Source of the DNA: an uncultured Clostridia bacterium
GTDB lineage: Bacteria > Bacillota > Clostridia > Oscillospirales > Oscillospiraceae
Length of the DNA: 5,501 nt
Assembly: GCA_946011705.1 (NCBI GenBank)
Contig: CAMGCA010000148.1
Span: 1 to 5,501, forward strand
Direction of reading: 5' to 3'
This document shows, in pieces, positions 3,907 to 5,501 of this stretch. The notes under the pieces are model-generated. The model worked only from the letters and a program-made list of their open reading frames with translations, did not search any database and had not been told where the DNA came from. The translations under genes and the position numbers were made by a program. The stretch's first letter is position 1; every line of letters starts with the position of its first letter.

Positions 3907-5501
3907 TTACCGCAGGGTGGCGTTGATTTTTTCCTTCAGGCTGTTCAGAACCTTGGTTACAACGCCCTCGGAATCGGTATCCGTCAGCGTACGGTCGTCG
4001 GCACGAAGCTCCAGGGAGAAGGCCATGCTCTTTTTCCCCTCGGGCACGCCCACGCCACGGTAGATGTCAAACAGCTTCACATCCCGCAGCAGCTTCCCTG
4101 CGGCGGCAGTGATGACCTCCTCAGCCTGGGCTACGGTAATGGCTTCGTCACAGATCAGGGCCAGGTCACGGGTGACGGCGGGGAACTTGGGCAGGGGAGT
4201 GTAGGTGGCATCCGGCAGACGGCACTGCATCAGCTTGGTGAAGCTGATCTCCGCGCAGTACACATCGGTGTCAATGCCGTAGTTTTTGGCAGCCAGCGGA
4301 TGCACCTGACCCATGACGCCCACTTCCATGCCGTCAATGACCACAGCCGCGCACCGACCGGGGTGATAGCTGGGGTTATCCTTCACCGCGTGGTAGCTGG
4401 CCTTCTTCAGCCGCAGACCGGCGAAGATGCCTTCCAGCTCGCCCTTCAGGGTGAAGAAGGTCTCATTGGCTCCGTAGGTGCCCAGAATGAGCATCTTCGG
4501 CTCCTCCGGCAGGGCCTGACCGGCGGTGGGCAGGTAAATCTTGGCAATTTCGTAGAGCTTAACGGACTTATTGTGGTAAGCATTGTTCCGGGACAGGATT
4601 TCCAGCATGGAGGGCAGGGCAATGGTGCGCATGATGGAGGTGTCCTCGCCCAGAGGATTCTGAATCCGCAGCGCGTTTCGAAGGGGGCTGTCAGCACTCA
4701 GACGAATCTGATCAAAGGCGGCGGGGGAGGTGAAGGAGTAGGTAATGATCTCGTTATAGCCCATGGCGCGGCACAACGTACCGGCCTTGGCTTCCAGCTT
4801 CATTTCCTCGGTGTAGCCGCCCTGGGTGGAGTTCTTGAAGGCGGTGGTGGGGATCTCGTTATAGCCGTAAGCGCGGCCCACTTCCTCGGCAATGTCTGCC
4901 ATCAGGTTCAGGTCAGGCCGGAAGGAGGGAACCAGAATCGTGTCACCATCCACGGGAATTTCCAGCAGATTCAGGTAGCGCACCATTTCCTCTTTGGAAA
5001 TCTCCGTGCCCAGCAGACGGTTGATCTTGTCCACCTCCAGAGGAAGGGTTTTGGGCTGGGGGACGTAATTCACAATGTCAATGATGCCATCCAGAACATC
5101 GCCGCACTGGAGCAGCTCCACCAGCTCACAGGCCCGCTGCACGGCGGGAATGGTCATCATGGGGTCAAGGCTCTTTTCAAACTTGCCGGAGGCTTCGGTA
5201 CGCATACCCAGCGCCAGGGCGGTCTGCCGGATGGAGGTGCCGTTGAAGTTGGCGGATTCAAAGACCACCATGGTGGTGTCGTCCACAATCTCGGAATTTT
5301 CGCCGCCCATGATGCCCGCAAGTCCGATGGGCTTTGTATCGTCCGCAATCACCAGCATACCGGCCTTCAGGGGACGGACGGTTCCGTCCAGCGTGGTCAG
5401 AGTCTCGCCCTCTTCCGCTTCCCGGACAACGATCTTGCCGGAGGAAACATAGCGGTAGTCAAAGGCGTGCATGGGCTGGCCGTATTCCAGCATGACATAG
5501 T
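3907..5501 (-). CDS. pheT: Phenylalanine--tRNA ligase beta subunit, C-terminal two thirds (5' end outside window)
   Basis: PheT pairs with PheS as an alpha2-beta2 enzyme that charges tRNA-Phe; the beta chain carries editing and tRNA-binding domains. The reading frame is open to the right edge; the ATG at 5493 is internal, since it lies in the family motif YVMLEYGQPMHAFD. Numbering from that Met, the rest of the B3/4 editing domain is at 1-115 (GLAGIMGGENSEI, then RTEASGKFEKSLDP). The B5 domain is at about 147-215, with Asp194, Asp200, Glu203 and Glu204 in the exact spacing of the Mg-binding residues of the family. The catalytic-like core is at about 216-425 (IQNPLGEDTSIMRT; YHPGRCA), and the ferredoxin-fold anticodon-binding domain is at 434-528 (PKFPAVTRDLAL; FDIYRGVGVPEGKKS). 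About 530 of the usual roughly 800 residues are present, with no internal damage. pheS is expected just beyond the right edge. It ends with TAA. Confidence 0.97.
   Translation of the reverse strand, partial: YVMLEYGQPMHAFDYRYVSSGKIVVREAEEGETLTTLDGTVRPLKAGMLVIADDTKPIGLAGIMGGENSEIVDDTTMVVFESANFNGTSIRQTALALGMRTEASGKFEKSLDPMMTIPAVQRACELVELLQCGDVLDGIIDIVNYVPQPKTLPLEVDKINRLLGTEISKEEMVRYLNLLEIPVDGDTILVPSFRPDLNLMADIAEEVGRAYGYNEIPTTAFKNSTQGGYTEEMKLEAKAGTLCRAMGYNEIITYSFTSPAAFDQIRLSADSPLRNALRIQNPLGEDTSIMRTIALPSMLEILSRNNAYHNKSVKLYEIAKIYLPTAGQALPEEPKMLILGTYGANETFFTLKGELEGIFAGLRLKKASYHAVKDNPSYHPGRCAAVVIDGMEVGVMGQVHPLAAKNYGIDTDVYCAEISFTKLMQCRLPDATYTPLPKFPAVTRDLALICDEAITVAQAEEVITAAAGKLLRDVKLFDIYRGVGVPEGKKSMAFSLELRADDRTLTDTDSEGVVTKVLNSLKEKINATLR

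Overview
The window looks like chromosomal DNA of a moderately GC-rich, spore-forming Clostridia, probably a gut Oscillospiraceae-type organism. The evidence is two spoVA sporulation genes behind a sigma-G-type promoter, an IreB-family protein (restricted to Firmicutes), consensus sigma-A promoters and strong AGGAGG-type ribosome binding sites. The family assignment is an inference from protein flavour, not a search.

Layout, left to right. (1) Bases 1-513, plus strand: the C-terminal peptidase C39-like domain of what looks like a cell-wall-targeted secreted protein. An in-frame TAG at 10-12 sits where an SH3-type domain would be expected to end. (2) Bases 514-781 hold no convincing gene but carry two strong hairpins (606-641 and 746-776). 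(3) Bases 782-2323, minus strand: a sporulation operon read spoVAD, then spoVAE, then a 35-residue Asn/Gln alternating micro-protein that has an excellent ribosome binding site. spoVAC, normally ahead of spoVAD, is absent here; spoVAD is first behind its own sigma-G-type promoter. (4) Bases 2366-2955, plus strand: a single-gene GNAT acetyltransferase unit with its own sigma-A promoter and a terminator. Its promoter is interlocked with the divergent spoVAD promoter. (5) Bases 3064-3413, minus strand: an unrecognised 96-residue protein behind a near-perfect sigma-A promoter that contains an operator-like dyad. (6) Bases 3511-3870, minus strand: ireB with its own promoter and terminator. (7) Bases 3907-5501, minus strand: the C-terminal two thirds of pheT (phenylalanyl-tRNA synthetase beta chain), which runs off the right edge.

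Functionally these are separate transcription units: housekeeping translation (pheT), a phosphoprotein of the PASTA-kinase cell-wall stress pathway (ireB), and dipicolinic acid transport into the forespore (spoVAD/spoVAE). The most notable item is the 35-residue protein, in which Asn occupies every odd position from 3 to 33. It sits as the last gene of a forespore operon.
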